A DNA stretch of 64,000 nt, taken from NCBI GenBank assembly GCA_040274725.1, contig JBEMAQ010000003.1, positions 124,001 through 188,000 of the forward strand. Reading direction: 5' to 3'. The stretch comes from Solibacillus sp040274725. Its GTDB lineage: Bacteria; Bacillota; Bacilli; Bacillales_A; Planococcaceae. Below the pieces are notes generated by a model that worked only from the letters and a program-made list of their open reading frames with translations, was not told the DNA's origin and did not search any database. Made by a program: the position numbers and the translations under genes. The number at the start of each line of letters is the position of its first letter. Position 1 is the stretch's first letter. This document shows, piece by piece, positions 61,109 to 64,000 of this stretch.

Positions 61109-62350
61109 ATGACAAAAAAATTAATTCAGGCAATTTCAGAACATGCCCTGCCATTAAGCGATGCAAGCTTAAATAAAATTGTAGAGGCCGTTGGAGATGC
61201 CAACATTGTGATGATTGGCGAAGCGTCACATGGAACATCAGAATTTTACACAATTCGCGCTGAGCTCTCGAAAAAGTTAATCGAACAAAAAGGATTTCAA
61301 CTCATTGCAGTAGAAGGCGATTGGCCATCCGTGCAAGCAGTGAACCGCTATGTAAAGGGCTACAGCGCTCAAGATGAAACCGCAAAAGATGTTTTAATGC
61401 AAGCTTTCCATCGTTGGCCTACGTGGATGTGGGCCAATGAAGAAGTCGCAACCTTTACGGAATGGCTAAAAGAGCTCAATAAAAACCGCGAACAAAAAAT
61501 AGGCTTTTATGGCATTGATTTATATAGCCTATTTGAATCCATTGATGAAGTCTTAACCTATTTATCAAATCATCCCGAGCATCAGGTGGATTTAGCATAT
61601 GCAAAAAAGGCTTTTACTTGTTTTGAACCTTACAATCGCACGGCTGAGCACTACGCCCTTTCTGCCATTCAATTTTCGGATGAATGCATTCGTGAAGTAG
61701 CTTCTTTATTACGCTCATTACGTGATCATAAGGAACAGTATTCGAGTAAGCAGGAAGAGGATTTACATGTTGTGATGAATGCACTCGTCGCAAAAAATGC
61801 AGAAGCATACTACAGAGAGATGATATCTGATGAAAAATCGTGGAATACGCGCGATTATCATATGGTGGAAGCGATTCATGAATTGCGCAACTATTACGGA
61901 GAAGATACAAAGATAATCATTTGGGCGCATAACACACATATCGGGGATGCATCTGAAACATCGATGAAAGATGAGCAGCTAATCAATATCGGCCAAGTTC
62001 TTCGAGAGCAATGCGGCAAGGAAAATATCTATGCCATTGGTTTTGGCACTTACACAGGCACGGTCATCGCTGCAGATCGTTGGGGAGACCCTTTTGACAT
62101 CATACAAGTCCCACCTGCAAAACGAAACAAATGGGAAGGTCAACTCCACACAGCAAGCCCCGAAGATAAAGTCTTATTATTTACCGATGAAAATAGAGCG
62201 TTGTTTAATGATTGGATTGGCCACCGTGCGATTGGCGTTGTGTATGATCCCGCGTTTGAGGCCTACGGAAATTACGTTCCTTCTAGAGTTGGTAGCAGGT
62301 ACGATGCATTTATTTACATCGATCAAACGAACGCTTTACATCCTTTCTGA
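61109..62350 (+). CDS. Erythromycin esterase family protein
   Basis: 413 aa from ATG 61109 (MTKKLIQAISEHALPLSDAS) with AAAGGAG upstream. Motifs of the EreA/B-like fold are MIGEASHGTSEFY (catalytic His, about 44-56), VEGDWPSVQAVNRYV, and IIWAHNTHIGDAS (about 271-283). True macrolide esterases are one branch only; Bacillus members such as YbfO have no proven substrate, so resistance should not be assumed. It appears monocistronic. Confidence 0.9.
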   Translation: MTKKLIQAISEHALPLSDASLNKIVEAVGDANIVMIGEASHGTSEFYTIRAELSKKLIEQKGFQLIAVEGDWPSVQAVNRYVKGYSAQDETAKDVLMQAFHRWPTWMWANEEVATFTEWLKELNKNREQKIGFYGIDLYSLFESIDEVLTYLSNHPEHQVDLAYAKKAFTCFEPYNRTAEHYALSAIQFSDECIREVASLLRSLRDHKEQYSSKQEEDLHVVMNALVAKNAEAYYREMISDEKSWNTRDYHMVEAIHELRNYYGEDTKIIIWAHNTHIGDASETSMKDEQLINIGQVLREQCGKENIYAIGFGTYTGTVIAADRWGDPFDIIQVPPAKRNKWEGQLHTASPEDKVLLFTDENRALFNDWIGHRAIGVVYDPAFEAYGNYVPSRVGSRYDAFIYIDQTNALHPF

Positions 62351-62417
62351 TACTCACACAGCACCCATTACTTTTGAGGCATTTCATTATCATTAAAGGC
62401 TTAATTACAATCTTGAC

Positions 62418-62481
62418 GCTCAGTTCGGAGAGCATCACCCTGGCAAGATGGAGGTCGCTGGTTCGAGACCAGTCGGGACCA
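62418..62481 (+). pseudogene. 5'-truncated tRNA fragment, tRNA-Ala(GGC)-like
   Basis: The sequence contains a D-arm (GCTC...GAGC), an anticodon arm with loop CTGGCAA (anticodon GGC) and a T-arm (GCTGG TTCGAGA CCAGT), then CGGGACCA. The expected 5' acceptor strand (complement of CGGGACC) and positions 8-9 are missing. One anticodon-stem pair is a C-A mismatch. It therefore looks like the 3' part of a tRNA gene, as left by integrase-mediated recombination, not a functional tRNA. Confidence 0.6.
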
Positions 62482-62511
62482 TTATTTTTCAAGAGGCTTG
62501 GACAAAAGAAA

Positions 62512-62552
62512 AATGTTAGACCAAATTTGCAAATGGTCTAACATTTTTTACG
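62512..62552. terminator. Terminator hairpin
   Basis: ATGTTAGACCA / TGGTCTAACAT is a perfect 11-bp stem with an AT-rich loop and a T run, about 160 bp after the erythromycin-esterase-like gene and just past the tRNA fragment. Confidence 0.8.
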
Positions 62553-62691
62553 CTATAGGAACAGAATCGAATGTATAAATCAAAACCTTCATTTGGTACG
62601 AGCTGTTATGTATATATCCGCGTAGACACAGTAACGACTACCAAAATGACGTCAGAATCAATTATTGTGCCGTTCACATTTGATGGATTTT

Positions 62692-62952
62692 TCAGTCAGC
62701 AATTTTAAAATCAAGAATCTCTTCAATTTCTGCTTGGATTTCTTTGTTTACTGAAAGTGCTCGTTGTTTCCGTAATGCCAAATCTGTTTCTTGATCGATA
62801 AAGTGATTCGTATGCTCATCAAAACAAGCATAACAAATTGTGTAAAAATCTTTCTGTTCTTTCTTCAAAAAATCAAATTCCCACGTTTCTAACTCTAAAT
62901 AGCTTACTTGATCATGGGTTTCTTTACCGCATAATTCACATGTTGTTTGCAT
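62692..62952 (-). CDS. Small zinc-ribbon-like protein of unknown function
   Basis: 86 aa with two CxxC pairs (CELCGKE at about 5-11 and CYACFDEH at about 40-47) likely binding one zinc. A charged helical tail rich in Glu/Gln/Lys follows (EIQAEIEEILDF). It lies 29 bp downstream of the acyl-ACP desaturase gene on the same strand, so it may be cotranscribed. No family recognised. Confidence 0.7.
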   Translation of the reverse strand: MQTTCELCGKETHDQVSYLELETWEFDFLKKEQKDFYTICYACFDEHTNHFIDQETDLALRKQRALSVNKEIQAEIEEILDFKIAD

Positions 62953-62981
62953 AATCTAAACCCCTTCCATTGATTTGACGT

Positions 62982-63872
62982 TTATTTTCTCGCTTCGGCA
63001 CGGTCTTTTAATCGCTTTAAACGCCCATGATATTTCAAAATATTGGCTTGTGCTGCAATCGCCTCTTCCGTTGTAGGTTGTAAGTTCGCAATATTCCAAT
63101 ATTTTACAACAACATCCAACACTTGGTCAAAGAATTGTAACGGACCATAATTTGCCTCGATCGCAATGGTTTTCATACGCTCTTCAAAGTCAGGCATAAT
63201 AACCCCTGGCATAGAAAAATTAATAATAACCTTTTCAAAAAATACAATGAAATTCGGATCAAGCTCTAGATGCGCTTTCACTGTATCGCGGTAAAATGCA
63301 TAATGCAACGCCTCATCCTTCGCTAAACGTCGGAGTAATGTCGCTAAATCTGGATCATGCGGACCTGCTATTCTTGCTACATTATTATAGAAAACAAGTG
63401 TCGCTAACTCTTGTAACGATGTATAAGCCATCGTCGCTAATGGATTCGTAAATTCCGGGAACCAACCCGTTTCCACTACTCGCTTTCTTAATGCATGCAA
63501 TCTTGCAGGGTTTACATTTCTTGTCACTAATAAATACGTTTCCAGCAAGTTCGAGTGCTGATCCTCTTCAGCTGTCCATGTACGAACAAATTCGCTAATG
63601 ACATCCATTGAATTTTTAAACGTATAATCTAAATGCGTTGTGTACCATGGTAAATTTACCTCTGTCAGCAATGCTGTTTCAATGGCAATAATGACCCCTT
63701 CAGGAAGAGTAACTTGACTCTCCTCCCATGGCACTCGTTTAAATGACATCGCCTTGTCCCAAGGTATAAACTCATGGTAACTCCAGTCAATATTGGCAGC
63801 GCGTTCCTTATGTAATTCATATAATTCCTTAATGCGTGGCTCTAAACGCATATCCAAATCCGAATTCAGCAT
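62982..63872 (-). CDS. Acyl-ACP desaturase family (di-iron) protein
   Basis: 296 aa ferritin-like four-helix-bundle oxygenase. Di-iron ligand motifs are E in AIETALLTEVNLPWY, EEDQH (about 102-106) and DEALHY (about 190-195), the spacing of soluble stearoyl-ACP desaturases. It would introduce a double bond into ACP-bound acyl chains with O2 and ferredoxin-type electrons, adjusting membrane fluidity. Soluble acyl-ACP desaturases are more common in plants and actinobacteria but are found in some Planococcaceae. AGGGG precedes the ATG. The final ~125 bp of the window holds its upstream region. Confidence 0.88.
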   Translation of the reverse strand: MLNSDLDMRLEPRIKELYELHKERAANIDWSYHEFIPWDKAMSFKRVPWEESQVTLPEGVIIAIETALLTEVNLPWYTTHLDYTFKNSMDVISEFVRTWTAEEDQHSNLLETYLLVTRNVNPARLHALRKRVVETGWFPEFTNPLATMAYTSLQELATLVFYNNVARIAGPHDPDLATLLRRLAKDEALHYAFYRDTVKAHLELDPNFIVFFEKVIINFSMPGVIMPDFEERMKTIAIEANYGPLQFFDQVLDVVVKYWNIANLQPTTEEAIAAQANILKYHGRLKRLKDRAEARK

Positions 63873-64000
63873 AATAATCCCCTTTTATTCCCTATTTTAA
63901 CATCAAAATAATTTTATCACATAATATCCTTTTATTCCTATAAATCATTATCCATATTGGTTAAACAAATATTCTAGAATGCCGAGGTTGTGGCTCAAAT

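Noticed and set aside
61109..62350. Macrolide resistance determinant
   Set aside because: Only general EreA/B-family motifs are seen. Most chromosomal Bacillales members have no shown esterase activity on macrolides.
62310..62492. 60-codon minus-strand frame containing GPDWSRTSDLHLARVMLSEL
   Set aside because: This is the familiar antisense translation of a tRNA gene, here of the tRNA fragment at 62418-62481.

Overview
The window is chromosomal DNA of an endospore-forming, Gram-positive Bacillales bacterium. S-layer homology (SLH) surface proteins, an acyl-ACP desaturase, TTG/GTG starts behind strong GGAGG ribosome sites and spore genes together suggest Planococcaceae (Lysinibacillus/Solibacillus-like). 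The genus is inferred from gene content, not from a search.

Layout. 0.2-0.8 kb: a nitroreductase. 1.2-27.7 kb: a block syntenic with the Bacillus subtilis valS-spoVID-hem-engB-lon-clpX-tig-ysoA region, mostly on the minus strand: T-box-controlled valS, a reduced SpoVID-like gene, the haem genes hemA-X-C-D-B-L, engB, lonA, clpX, trigger factor and a TPR protein. The block is modified. A ~690-bp composite repeat separates hemA from hemX. A three-gene extracellular/SLH operon, a second composite repeat and a yjfB-like gene lie between engB and hemA. lonB is absent. 27.9-32.1 kb: two unknown genes, then a two-gene carboxynorspermidine/carboxyspermidine (polyamine) operon whose 5' end is interrupted or preceded by a ~500-nt RNA that folds like a group I intron. 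32.3-38.2 kb: accessory genes, an ECF sigma/anti-sigma pair, an SDR oxidoreductase, lipoproteins, a gene-poor AT-rich stretch and small membrane proteins. 38.4-57.8 kb: selO and a dense set of spore genes: two gerA-type germinant receptor operons (one B-A-C, one A-B-C), lytH, a polysaccharide deacetylase with an apparent homopolymer frameshift, an alpha/beta SASP, sleL divergent from cwlJ, and cotJABC. A secreted SLH + metallo-beta-lactamase + Excalibur protein is also here. 57.8-63.9 kb: lipoproteins, a VanW protein, a second sigma/anti-sigma pair, an erythromycin-esterase-like gene, a 5'-truncated tRNA fragment and an acyl-ACP desaturase.

How the genes work together. hemA to hemL carry glutamyl-tRNA to uroporphyrinogen III, with a PerR-type palindrome upstream of hemA. 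lonA, clpX and tig handle protein quality control. The ger, sleL, cwlJ, lytH, deacetylase, SASP and cotJ genes cover spore protection, cortex modification, nutrient sensing and cortex lysis; sigma-E/G-like promoters are visible for several.

Most unusual signals: (1) the group I intron-like RNA at the start of the polyamine operon; (2) two composite inverted-repeat elements; (3) a conserved twin-hairpin module nested in three repeats of two unrelated families, which looks like a small mobile palindromic unit; (4) near-cognate AUU and AUC start codons in two spore genes; (5) a frameshift in a T8/A7 tract of the deacetylase leader.
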